This document shows, one piece after another, positions 46,564 to 57,082 of a stretch of DNA of 64,000 nt. The stretch covers positions 2,914,001 to 2,978,000 of the forward strand of contig WBMQ01000001.1 of assembly GCA_016630905.1 (NCBI GenBank), in the 5' to 3' direction. Below the pieces are notes generated by a model that saw nothing but the letters and a program-made list of their open reading frames with translations, was not told the origin of the DNA and did no database searches. The position numbers and the translations under genes were made by a program. Within the stretch, counting starts at the first letter, position 1, and each line of letters opens with the position of its first letter. This DNA comes from Capillidium heterosporum (lineage: Eukaryota > Entomophthoromycota > Entomophthoromycetes > Entomophthorales > Capillidiaceae).

Positions 46564-46909
46564 TTACGCACCACCGACGATAATGTTGTTGATAGGGATG
46601 TGGACCAACTACATAAATAAAAAAGAAACTGTTAGTTTACCCGTTCTATATATCCCTTTTCACTTATTAGTGAAAATAAAATACATTACCTTTACAAAGT
46701 AACCAATGAATCCCATAACAACAAATCCAACTGCAACCGCTTGGGAAATTTGGATAAATTCTACATCAAAAAAGTTAGTAAAACTGCACTCGCCATATTT
46801 AAAAATAAAAATTACCTTTGCGGGTAGGTTTAGCACATTTTTCCAAAAGTTCAATGGACTCCTTGATGAACTGCTTGGGTCCTTCCGTCAACTCTTCGAC
46901 CTTTTCCAT
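46564..46909 (-). CDS. SSS1: Sec61 gamma / SecE subunit of the ER translocon
   Basis: Small gene with two introns, encoding about 69 residues: MEKVEELTEGPKQFIKESI, ELLEKCAKPTRK, then (after a ~50-nt intron) EFIQISQAVAVGFVVMGFIG and, in the last exon, LVHIPINNIIVGGA*. The amphipathic helix, the KCxKPxRKEF motif and the single tail-anchored helix ending in PINNIIVGG are diagnostic of Sec61-gamma. It forms the essential clamp of the Sec61 channel in the ER membrane. Splice donors and acceptors join the frame without gaps. The start at 46909 is the only Met before the conserved region. Confidence 0.97.
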
Positions 46910-47777
46910 TGTTGTTTTATAAAAGAAATCTAACTTTCAATTTGAATGGAATTTATATTGGAATTTCCCTTTTGGGTGATGGATTGGTAAAGTTTTGAAC
47001 CAATTATAAATGGGTACGTAACTTAAATTTGAAAGGTGGAGGTTGGTTTTGTTTGATTGGATTTATAAAGTTTGAAGGATAGTTATTGGAAGTGACACTT
47101 TAGTCCAAGAACTTTGTCGTAGTTTATGGAATTTGAAGGTGGGTATTGCTATTTGAAAGACGCATTGACAGAAATAATGGTAGTGGACTCCAATTACTAG
47201 TAGCAAAAGTATTGTTAGTACTTGGAACGTAATTGAATACCACCATGTTAATTGGTATATGGTAAACAGTATAGGCGGTTTGGGATAAGATCAAGCATTA
47301 TACTAATCTACCTATAACTAACAAGTAGGGATGGTTTGAAGGTTGTGCAATGGGGCTACTGCTAATTAAACTGAGTCTGCTGATTGTATACTTTATCTGC
47401 TTAGATTATGAGTTGATAGATGTCAGGTTGAGTACCTTGGATTAAGATAAAGTATTAGCTGACTTTATGTGTTTTATATCCAATACAATCTTTCCATTAA
47501 ATAGAAACCTCCATTGTCATCATATCACAATAGATTGTACAGGTAGTAAGCATCTATATTTAAGCTTTAATTCAATATATAGTCTATCACATAAATTTAT
47601 CTTACTATAACATACCATTAGTTTAAAAGCCGAAATAGTAAGCTTGTACAAAATATTAATACCAGATATTTATTACAACACATTTGATTATATAGACTTG
47701 TCTGCACTATAAAGACGAAGCAAGTTGAATACTTTTTTAAATAATTACATTAATTCTCAAGTCGGTAGGAGTATAAA
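46910..47777. other. Intergenic
   Basis: Promoter side of the Sec61-gamma gene; no coding pattern. Confidence 0.5.
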
Positions 47778-47912
47778 TTAAGGTAGTCGACGTTCGAAGC
47801 TATCTTGCCAGACTGGTGCCATCAAAGCTACTACCATTACAAAAGTCAATTGGAGGTAGATGGCTAATTTCTTGGTGCTCGATAAAGCCTTGGAGTTGTT
47901 GGTATTAGACAT
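47778..47912 (-). CDS. 44-residue single-pass membrane peptide
   Basis: ORF starting MSNTNNSKALSSTKKL, with a hydrophobic segment LAIYLQLTFVMVVALMAPVW and a short charged tail QDSFERRLP*. The layout (polar N-terminus, Lys pair, ~20-residue helix, acidic/basic tail) is that of small subunits of ER or mitochondrial membrane complexes. I cannot name the family. It is too short to be certain, but composition, start context and the absence of competing frames favour a real gene. Confidence 0.45.
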   Translation of the reverse strand: MSNTNNSKALSSTKKLAIYLQLTFVMVVALMAPVWQDSFERRLP

Positions 47913-49648
47913 CTCGATAAACTAGAATTATTCAAGGTAGGGATTATGTTGCTTGTTTCAAAGAACTGTTGAGGCAAAGATAGTAACCGTTGGAAAAAAT
48001 GAAGATGAAGATGTTAAGTTTAGTTTGAAGTTAACCGTTGAACATCACCTTTTTATACACCAAAAATTTATAACGGCACCCCTTTACCTTCAAGACAATT
48101 ATTTGCAAGAGGTAATAGACGAAATGTCTATCTACGTCATATGCTACTAAAGGTGGCATATAAAGTTAAACTATTGATTTCAGATTCGCTTTGAGTTAGT
48201 TTGAAAAGTTGGGGTACAGCTTGGAAAATTTCCAAGTTCTCCCAACATAGATAGGATATGAAAGTTAAAAATAGTCTAAAGACTTACTTGGGATTATATT
48301 CCATTATCGATCTACATTAATGCGACTTTTAATATATGTAGTGGGAATTTAGAGCTTGCAATAGAAATTTATTAAAAGTCATGGATTATCCCAACTAACC
48401 TTTTCGATGAATGTAAAGGTTTGGTAAGGAGGGTAAGGGGATTTTAGAAATCTTGACTTTGTTTCGAGGGTCAAGACTCTTCAAACTATAGCGTCTAGTT
48501 TACCCGCTATATGTAGGTAGAGGTAGATGGACATCTCCTGTAATATACCTACTAGATTAAATGGAGTTTTTGTGGTCTAGAATAAAGTACTGGTATAATA
48601 AGCATTTATTTAGGAGTTAGATTAATGTATGGGTATGTACATCCAGTTTATATGGGCGCCAACTCGTGCTGCAAATTTAGTACAAAATTATGGGTCTTGA
48701 AATTCCGATGGGAGATTATAATGCTTTACCAGTATTGGGAACGGAGGGTGAAGAATCCTAACTGTCACCAAGCTACCTTTAAGAACCTTTTGGTGTGGTA
48801 GGTATTGGCATTCAAAGATCTACCTCTGTTGCTTTAAGAAAATACCCTAGACCTAAAGTTTAGCTTGAGGTAGTTAAAATCCTCCCCGGTATCAGCATTA
48901 TCCATCTGACAGTTTCGGCAAGCCGACCTCTTGCTTTGGCTAAGTGTCGTTTCAAAATGTAGAACTTTTGATGTGCAAGTCAGTTAGCTTGCTTTGCAGT
49001 AAGCCGGGTAGAGCTAAATTGAAGAAAGTATACCTAGCCTTGGAAAATTCTTTAAAGTTCCATTAGAGATATGTTTCAATCCAGAATTCAGATACAGAAA
49101 TTTCATGATGAGTTAGGCTGGCTATAGAGCCCATCAACTCAGTGAAGCTTGGAACTTTTTCTAAATTGACTGGGATGAAAATATTTGATAAGATACACCT
49201 GTATCTACATTCTACAGTGCTATAGCTATAGTTGATTATCTCTGATAAAAAGTGTTTTCGTGTAAGATCGTATATTTAGAGAACTCGAATTTGAATCACT
49301 ATTCCAATTGTTGCATTACTATAGATATAAAGCCTCATACCTTTTGATATGTAAATTACATGGATGTAAAGGAAGCTAAAGCCATTGAAACTATATAGGA
49401 TCAAATTTAATAATTTGTTACCTATAAACTAACGTCCTAAAAGCCTAGTGAAGTTTATAGTTGAAGCTTATTCTAAGGCTGTAAATAGGTTAACGGTTAG
49501 TAGTGACATAAAGGCCAACCAACATGCATCATTGAATTTTATACAGATCCATCGAGTAACTTATATTAAAACTAATACACCTTAAGGAAATATATAAAAC
49601 TACTGCCATTAAAACTTTATTCATTTAAATCTATAAAAACTAAAAAAT
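47913..49648. other. Intergenic
   Basis: About 1.7 kb with no convincing gene. An open frame at 47953-48150 (+) lacks an ATG and is not supported. Confidence 0.45.
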
Positions 49649-51232
49649 TTAAACTTGGTCCTTCTTAGAGGTGTAGGGTACGTAGACCTTACTCCCAGCT
49701 TGTGGTTCGTTCAACGACCGACCGGGAGTAACCTTAGTGTAGAAGAGCATGGAAGCCTGTTCGGGATGCACCTCCTTGGCCTGGATGGGGCTGACCAGCT
49801 CGTCGTCGATGTCGAACCATCCAATAGTCTTATCGTTGGATTTGACGGCTGAGACATAGTGACCCCGATTAGTACGGAGTCCGTAGTGGCGAACGTAGCT
49901 TTTCAATTCGTAGGCGTACTCCAATTTGTCATCACTGCCTAAGTACATGGGACTGGTGTAAGGACGCAAGTTCAACTTCTGGGGGGCGTTGAAGGCGCTG
50001 GTAATCTTACGGCCGTACTCGTACCCACTGGTGCTATTACGGTTGAGGTTGATGACCAGTACTGGAGGGAGGTGTCGCAACTTGTCGGTGGCATTCGTAG
50101 TATCTTTAGCCTTGCAGGCATCGCAAGAATATCCCGAAAAGTGTTCCGTATTGTTGAACCTGGATTCAAAAGCAGCTTCCAAACTACTTTCGTATTCAAC
50201 GTTGATCTGGATGAACTTTTGGGTTTCGAACCTGGGTTTGGTGATATTGCAATTGCTGCAACGCTTTTCAGTAACGACATGGATGTCGAATATAGTGGAG
50301 ATGGGATCGGTCATGTAGGGCATGCAGCTGCGTTGGCCAAAGTCTACAATGAAGTTGAGGATACTGATTTCTGACATGCGGTCAATGAGAGACGAGAAGA
50401 ATTCGTGGCTGTCGTGCTGCTCATCCGAGCATAAAGCCGAGTCCAAATTGGGTAGGTGACGTAGCAAGGAGCGTGGATCCATCCGCAAGTTGTTGTAGAA
50501 CTTGTGGAAGGCTAAGGAACGCATATCGCACAAAAAGCAGTGAGCAATCGGGCTGGATGGGTCCTCGTTGCAAAAGCAAGTGCTTCCGAAGGTATTAACC
50601 AGATAATTGACAAAGATGGGAAGGGAAAACAGGCACTGAAGGACAGAATTCATAAAGCAGCTCTGGCCAAAGTTTATCAGACCGGTAGGGTCATTATATA
50701 GATTGAGGTTAGCTATTGGATCTATTTCATGGGGCTGGGCGATGGTGTGGGCCGGGAAGATGAACCCATCCTTGTGGACCATAAGTGCATCGGGACTAAA
50801 GTATTCGGAGGTGTTTAAGTCGGCTTCCTTGAGCATGACTGGCTCATCCAACTGATAAAGAGCTTCACGACTAAATGTCTCTTTCTCTAGTACCTTCTTC
50901 TTGTAGTAGGACACAATATCTTGGCGTTGAGCACGGAAAACTTCCTCATGAAGCCGGCGGGTGACTTTGCCTTTCTTTTTATATAAAGCGTCAAGGCTAT
51001 TCAAGCTCTCCCACTTACGTTTGAAAGACCCTTTCTTGTTCTTACGATTAAGGTTGGTGCATTTGCGGTAGCTCTTTCGGATGGCAACTGGGTCAGGTAG
51101 CTTGCGTGCCTTGGTAAGTTGTTCTAGGACGTATGGGTCAGTGGCCTTCAAAGGTATAGGGTTGTTATCCCTCAAGTTCTCAAGGGTGGTGAAGGTGTAA
51201 CCTTGATTCAATAATTGGCTGATGTGAGACAT
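49649..51232 (-). CDS. Ubiquitin-specific protease (USP/C19 family, Ubp8/USP22-like)
   Basis: Single-exon ORF of 527 residues. The Cys box GLINFGQSCFMNSVLQC places the nucleophile at Cys192. The switching-loop motif EQHDSHEFFSSLIDRM follows, then a fingers zinc site (CSNC near 320, CDAC near 375) and the His box TNRGHYVSAV with His458, followed by FDIDDE carrying the catalytic Asp. It should remove ubiquitin from protein substrates. The N-terminal 180 residues are basic (KNKKGSFKRKW, YKKKGKVTRR) and have no ZnF-UBP cysteine/histidine pattern, unlike Ubp8/USP22. The oxyanion Asn of the canonical GNTC is Gln190 here. Unlike its neighbours it has no introns. It lies inside the spacer between the inverted-repeat arms. 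Confidence 0.92.
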   Translation of the reverse strand: MSHISQLLNQGYTFTTLENLRDNNPIPLKATDPYVLEQLTKARKLPDPVAIRKSYRKCTNLNRKNKKGSFKRKWESLNSLDALYKKKGKVTRRLHEEVFRAQRQDIVSYYKKKVLEKETFSREALYQLDEPVMLKEADLNTSEYFSPDALMVHKDGFIFPAHTIAQPHEIDPIANLNLYNDPTGLINFGQSCFMNSVLQCLFSLPIFVNYLVNTFGSTCFCNEDPSSPIAHCFLCDMRSLAFHKFYNNLRMDPRSLLRHLPNLDSALCSDEQHDSHEFFSSLIDRMSEISILNFIVDFGQRSCMPYMTDPISTIFDIHVVTEKRCSNCNITKPRFETQKFIQINVEYESSLEAAFESRFNNTEHFSGYSCDACKAKDTTNATDKLRHLPPVLVINLNRNSTSGYEYGRKITSAFNAPQKLNLRPYTSPMYLGSDDKLEYAYELKSYVRHYGLRTNRGHYVSAVKSNDKTIGWFDIDDELVSPIQAKEVHPEQASMLFYTKVTPGRSLNEPQAGSKVYVPYTSKKDQV

Positions 51233-51982
51233 ATCTAAATCTTACAAACCTGTTCCGATAGCTGTCGTTGAAGTTAAAGGTGTTGTATGGATGTGACAAA
51301 GTTTTATATCAATTTAGATTTTGATAATTTTCTTTCCATCTACTGCAATTTTTAATGGGCGTGGACTAATTGTTGGTTGGGATAATCTGTTGCAAAAATT
51401 TTAGTTGGATTCAGCAAATGAAATAAGCTCGGACTAAAATCTTTTATGGAGCTAATTGAAATTCCGCTTTGTTTAGAAAGTTTGGTAAGGATTTATAAAT
51501 TTAGTTGAGGAAAGTACCAATATTTCTAGACAGGGTACTTAGGTTTATTGTGTTGGAAATATAGCGAATTATTGAACATCTTATATTTATAAATATATTT
51601 ATCAATATGTTATTAAATTTACATTTTATTTGAAATAGTATTTAAAAAATCCACAATGCACAAAAGCACGGTACATTATAGTATATATCAAGATAGAATG
51701 AGTACAAAGTTGCTAGATTTACAAATTATTTCCAAAATTATGCCATTGCAGTTAGAAGTACCATGCTAATATATATTATAAAAATTCTTCAATTCAAGTA
51801 TTCGATTCAGCTTAAAAATTGTGCCATTTAATATCCAAGAACATTAAGCAGCTACGTGTCAAAATTTCAAATCTGAAAGGTTTTGAATATCAATTTTTAG
51901 CAAAAATGTTTCCCTTTCAACTTAGACGATTTTAGAGAAGCTTAGGTACAGTTCACAAAGCCGTAGACTTATAGTGTGCGAT
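51233..51982. other. Intergenic with member C leader
   Basis: Divergent region between the protease gene and MHR-like member C. The last ~80 bp carry the conserved leader (CCCTTTCAACTTAGACGATT...), shared in part with members A, D and E, and TGTGCCATTT, shared with member E. Confidence 0.5.
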
Positions 51983-53412
51983 ATGGATCTACCGAAATAT
52001 CAACCCCAAACCGAATCCAAAGATGAAGATACAAGGTACCAACAAGCTTTACAGCGGCTCGACAACCTGGAACTCCAAGTAAAGAACTTGCAACGCAAGA
52101 TACAACGTCCTACACTACAAGATAGCACTTCAAAGCTGGTGGAACATCTAGTAGTTCAGTACTTTGGAGAGGCCGACCAAAGCCAGATATTCTTGAAGCT
52201 GAACAAGCTACCCAAGCTGTGGAGCCAACCAAACCAAGACATCTATATGTTATTGGCCTCAGGGTGCAGGTTCGCCAAGAAAAGCTTCCAATTTAATCTG
52301 TCGTTTGTGGAAAACCACTTTTTGACCTTGGCTAAACAAAGTATCGGTTCTAAAGAGATCGAATCTGCCAATCGCATAGAAAAGTTAAAAAGCTTCCTGC
52401 TGCTGGCATTGATCGAGTGTGTTCGCTATAAGGACCTGGCCAGTTGGCTCTACATAGGTAATTTTAACCACGACTGCTATTCTTATATCAAAGTGCTTTA
52501 GAACGGGCATTTAGCCTGTACAATACACTGACTACTGAGCAGATTGAAGAGGAGGGGCCGAGTTTGAAGATCTGTTCCCACCTGATAGTCGGCCTCTTGA
52601 AGTTTATTTCGGTAGTTTTAGGGAAGCCGGAGCTTATCAATCGCCTAGGCGAATATTGTGGTTCTACGTTCACGAATAGCCTCAATCCTAGCTTGGATGG
52701 CTATCCAAGTACCCATTGCTTAGCATTCCATAGGAACCATCTACTACCCAGCCCAACCCTTTGCGTGTTCGAATACGTCCACTTTTTCGATTGGAAGCTG
52801 TTGAGCGGCATTGCCAGCCTAACTGACTTTGAAAAAGTCGCTGAATTTAATGCTCTGGCGGCAACAACCTACCACCATAGGGAGCAGCTCCTGCTGGTAG
52901 TCGAAAGGTGGTATACTGGCTTAATCTTAGATCCCAGTATCTTCGATTCCGCCTACAACCTCAGACGACTCTACCTAGGCCAAGCGAATTACGACCTACT
53001 CAGTAAACTAGACATTATCTACCTCTACCGCGTGTCTACATTCTACCTCATCTGGCCATGTGTCTCTATCCTGGATTTGAAAATACCTATCACTTACAAC
53101 CTACACTTCCCGACCCTGCAACGCATCAGCCAAAGCTGGCTGTACCAGTTGGAAAATTGGGCTAGGATTAGCATCTCACTTAAACCATTTGTACCTATAA
53201 AGCTTCCCGTCAGCAACTATCTACCGATCGTACTAGCTAAATTCTACTACCAGGTCGCCTATGACAACTCTATCAATGGCAAACTTAAAGAAGCTGAACT
53301 ACAGAACGTTAGGAAGGTGCAAAGGATCGTCAAGTTGACTTCGAACCAGTGGGAGGATTTGGATTATCTGAAGGATGGATTTGCAACCTTAAAGCAATGC
53401 TACGGTGAGTAG
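51983..53412 (+). CDS. MHR-like protein without zinc cluster, member C
   Basis: Exons 51983-52457 and 52502-53412 with a 44-nt intron; predicted 461 residues. N-terminus MDLPKYQPQTESKDEDTRYQ, then the coiled coil QQALQRLDNLELQVKNLQ, then LVEHLVVQYFGEADQSQIFL, MLLASGCRFAKKSFQFN, SWLYI-ERAFSLYNTLT and the C-terminal AKFYYQVAYDNSINGKLKEA, ending KQCYGE*. As in the other members, the arrangement resembles the MHR of fungal zinc-cluster regulators, but no zinc cluster or other DNA-binding module is encoded in or just upstream of the ORF. Only the sequence after codon 11 lies in the repeat arm, so this member keeps its own promoter and start. It converges with the right-arm nucleotidase. Confidence 0.8.
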
Positions 53413-53650
53413 TAAAGTTCATGAAAATAGCTTTGACAGTCTAGCTGTGACAATTGGCCTTTCAACCTTCATCCTCAAAGCACTAAGCATTAGGCAAAGG
53501 CATTTAGTATAGTCCTGTTATTTTCCAAGCATTATCGAATGCGGTAGCTAAAACTAATTAAAACTATAATGTAGATTCAAATTACTTTAACTATAAATAT
53601 CTCAAATGTATATGTTTTAATAAACTCCAGTATTCTAATTTAATTTCTGC

Positions 53651-54364
53651 TATTGATGCACATTGGTTTTATTACCAACAGCGTTAGATGCCATTTGGCA
53701 ACATATTCTATAGCCAATCCATTGTAAACAATATCTTTGGTTTGTATAGCGCAAGTCCATGTAGATGGTAAATTAAATTCGGCAGTTTGATGTTTACATA
53801 ATATGGTAGGGTAGAGCATCTAAACCTGGGTAATCTTCATCTGTTTCTCCATCAGATATATCCTACCACTGAACTTCTCAGGAGATATGGCTATAGTTGG
53901 CTCAACAAGCTGGCTGTAGGAAGACACTCCAGATATCTTGGAAGAGCTGCTTGTGCTACCAGCTTACTTTTAAAACTCCAATTTCAACTGCTACTGCAGT
54001 ACAAATCACAAGACAAATATAGAGCCCAGAAATAAAACATCACATTTACTTTATTACAAACCCTCATACCAAAGATTCCAAAAACAGATTCAGCCAAGTC
54101 AGCGGAGCATCATCTGTCAAGACGATGTCAAAGTGATCCAAATACAAATCCAAGTCCTTGTCGACATTCAAATTCAAAAGGCCAATCTTCAAGGTTAGGT
54201 CCTTGGCCAAAGTCTCGCCCATATCCTTATCACCCAAAGAATCACCAATGACAATGTAGTTTGTTATAGATCCCAATTTGGAGTAGATGGGGAAGCTATC
54301 AAGTTGGACCGAACCCTTGTTCAAGACGTGGATTATAGGCTCTGAGAAACTAGAGCCGACATGT
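53651..54364 (-). repeat. 714-bp identical tract (copy 3 of 3)
   Basis: Inverted third copy of the tract at 31852-32565 and 38398-39111. Confidence 0.85.
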
Positions 54365-55077
54365 GGTGATACATCCTCAAAGATTATACGGTTGGAAACG
54401 ACGTCTAAGTCAGGGATGGAGGACATTCTGCTTAGCTAACAGAAACTCGATGATGTCTATTAAAATAAAGTTAGTTGTAAGTATAAATAAAATATTGAAA
54501 ATAGAAATAGGAATAGATGCTTACTTGCGATACCAGCCGAAAATATCAGAGTAGGGACCTTATGCTCCTTAGTAAAGTTCAAAAGCTCTAGACCCCCTTG
54601 TCTATAGATCATATTTGTATGTTCAATGGCATCCTTAATTCCACTGTAGGTCAGTTTTTCACCGATAAACGCCCTGTGCTCTGCATTCCACCACTCCTCC
54701 ATCATCGCTAATTTGTAGACGGGATCTAAGCTGTTGTCGACTTCGATGGGGTGATACTTCTTGAAGAAGCCTACACTGCCATCCTTGAAGCCTTGACTTA
54801 GCAATCTTGTGGAATTCAAAATGGAGTGGCTACTAAAGTTGCGCTTGCCATTGACCCAGTACTTGGTTATCGTCATGTCAAAATCTATAATGAATAATGG
54901 CTGTTAGCAAAGTTGTAGGAGATGTAAATGGATACCTGCGATTACTGCTAGTTTGGGAAGTCCATCCAGCTTTATCTTACTCAACTTCCTGAGTAGCTTG
55001 ATGGGGTCTTTGAAGTGGACGTTGGGTAGACCACTTGGATTACAGAGGTTGGCTTCTTGTATGGTATCTTTAGTCAT
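54064..55077 (-). pseudogene. Pyrimidine 5'-nucleotidase (copy 5, right arm) with frameshift in exon 3
   Basis: Mirror of the intact gene at 37686-38698, with the same start (MTKDTIQEANL), motif I DFDMTITKYW, motif II and splice sites. Early in exon 3 the right arm reads CCATCCCTGACTT where the left arm reads CCATCCTGACTT. The extra C changes HPDLD to HP-stop, cutting the protein before motif IV. The rest of exon 3 stays intact in the shifted frame, so the change is recent or a sequencing error in a C run. If real, this copy cannot make an active full-length enzyme. Another arm difference sits at the exon 2 splice donor (GTAAGC here, GTAGGC on the left). Confidence 0.8.
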
Positions 55078-56093
55078 CCTATTAACTGGCTTGACAAAGA
55101 GTGGGGTGGTTGAGTTTATATAGACTTCTTGGGCTTTACTTTATTCCTCGCTACCTCCCATATTTTACTGTGCACTTTAGGTTATTTATTTATACTCTAA
55201 AGCACCTAGTAAATTATACGAGTGCTATTCTGATCGGAAAAGCTGTGTAGAATTTTATAGCTGAACATGTAAAGAACTATACGGTTTATTCGGACAAAGC
55301 AGTGTGTGATTTTAGGGCCTTGTAAGAATGACTCATATAGCATCATTCCTAAAGAATATTGGATTTTACAGTGGATAAATACGATCTTCTATATGGCGCT
55401 GTTGGATTTAGACTTGAAGACTGCATTGAAGCATTGGTTCCTGATAAAATGGGGCTATCCTTGGCAGTTACTTGACTAAAGGCAGTGCAGGGCCAGATGA
55501 AAGGGTTTGGATTAAGCTACTTTAGGTTGGTGGATAGCAGCTGCAATCTTTAAAGGGAGGTTTAGCTTCGGTGATTCAACAAAGTAGGTCGGAAATTGGT
55601 GGTGATTTGAATTCTAGTTGATAAAATTGAAAGCTTGCTATGGTTCTTCCAGATTGACTACTAAGCTCCTGTTATTATGCTATGGCTATTTATATTACAC
55701 TCAGCCACTATAAAATCCGATGGTATTTGTATATAGCTACATTCATTGGAACGTAGTTTGCTATATGTATTTCTGCTACCAACATTTCCATTTTCCTATA
55801 ACCAGTCTAGACAGGGTAGTAAGAGCTTGATACATCGGAAACATATAAAGTACAAAGAACAAATCAATTTATAATGCTTTACTTTGGATATTCTAAAATG
55901 CATGTTTAACAGCAGCTACACTTTAACTATATATTATGCGTCAATAGATAACTACATATACATTAGTATTTTCTTTCCATTTATCCATATGCTAGCTTCA
56001 AACTACAACATCATATAAATTCAACATCACTAGATAAGCCATATATAACCACTCCTTACAACTTATAAATCCAATATGCTTTATTACAAACCA
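55078..56093. other. Intergenic within right arm
   Basis: Mirror of 36670-37685, including the TATATAAA-type promoter of the right-arm nucleotidase near 55115. No gene. Confidence 0.55.
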
Positions 56094-57082
56094 CTATATC
56101 AAAGATTCCAAAACAGGTTCAACAAGCCAGTGGAGCATCATCTGTCAAGGCGATGTTAAAATGGTCCGAATATAAGTTCAAACCCTTATCGACATTCAAA
56201 TCCAAAAGACCAACCTTCAAGGTCAGATCTTTAGTTAAAGCCCCATCCAAAGAATCGCTGATGACAATGTAGTTTGTTATAGGCTCCAACTTGGAGTAGA
56301 TGGGGAAACTATTAAGCTGGACCAACTCTTTGTTCAAGATGTGGATTGTAGGTTCTAAGAAGCTGGAGCCTAGGTATGGTGATTCACTTTCAAAGATTAT
56401 ACGGTTGGAGATGACGTTTAAATTGGGATGGAGGGAATTCTGCTTAGCTAACAGAAACTCGATGATATCTATTGAGTATACAGGTAGTCAAAATTTGAAA
56501 TAGAGCAATATAGATAGGAATAAATGCTTACTTGTAGTGCCGGTCAAAGATATCAGAGTAGGGATCTTATTTTCCTTAGTAAAGGTCAAAAACTCCAAAC
56601 CTCCCTATCAATAAATCATACGGGTCTGCTCAATAGCCTGTTTAATTTCACCATAAGTCAGCTTCTTGTTGACAAATATCCTGTGAGTTTCGTTCCACTG
56701 CTCCTCCATCGTGACAACCTTGTAAGCAAAGCCCAAGTCGTAGTCTATCTCAATAGGGTGGCATTTTTGCAAAGAAGGACTTGCCCTTACTTGAAATCTT
56801 CGCTTAGCAAGTCTGGAATTTAGGATGGAGTGGCTGGTGAAGTTGTGCTTGCCATTGATTCAGTACTTGGCTATCGTCATACCGAAATCTATATAGCAAA
56901 AATCGATGTTTAATTAAGTAGCATAAAACAGGAATGCGCACCTGCAACTACTGCTAGTTTGGAAAGTCCATCCAACTTTATCTTGCTCAGCTTCCCTAGT
57001 AATTTGATGGGATCTTTGGTGTAGACGTTGATAGGCCACCAAGGTTAAGGAAGTTGGCTTCTATTGAAACATCCCCAGTCAT
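56094..57082 (-). pseudogene. Decayed pyrimidine 5'-nucleotidase (copy 6, right arm)
   Basis: Mirror of the decayed copy at 35680-36669, sharing its main lesions: lost motif I Asp, internal stops and shortened motif IV. It differs from the left copy at single positions, for example one C fewer in the GGGC(C)AAGTCC stretch, one C more near the start codon side, and LYSDHF instead of LYSGHF near the end. These differences show that the arms are independent copies rather than one sequence assembled twice without change. Confidence 0.9.

Noticed and set aside
47953-48150. Open frame diverging from the 44-residue peptide gene
   Set aside because: Begins at TTG with no ATG, and no recognisable protein features.
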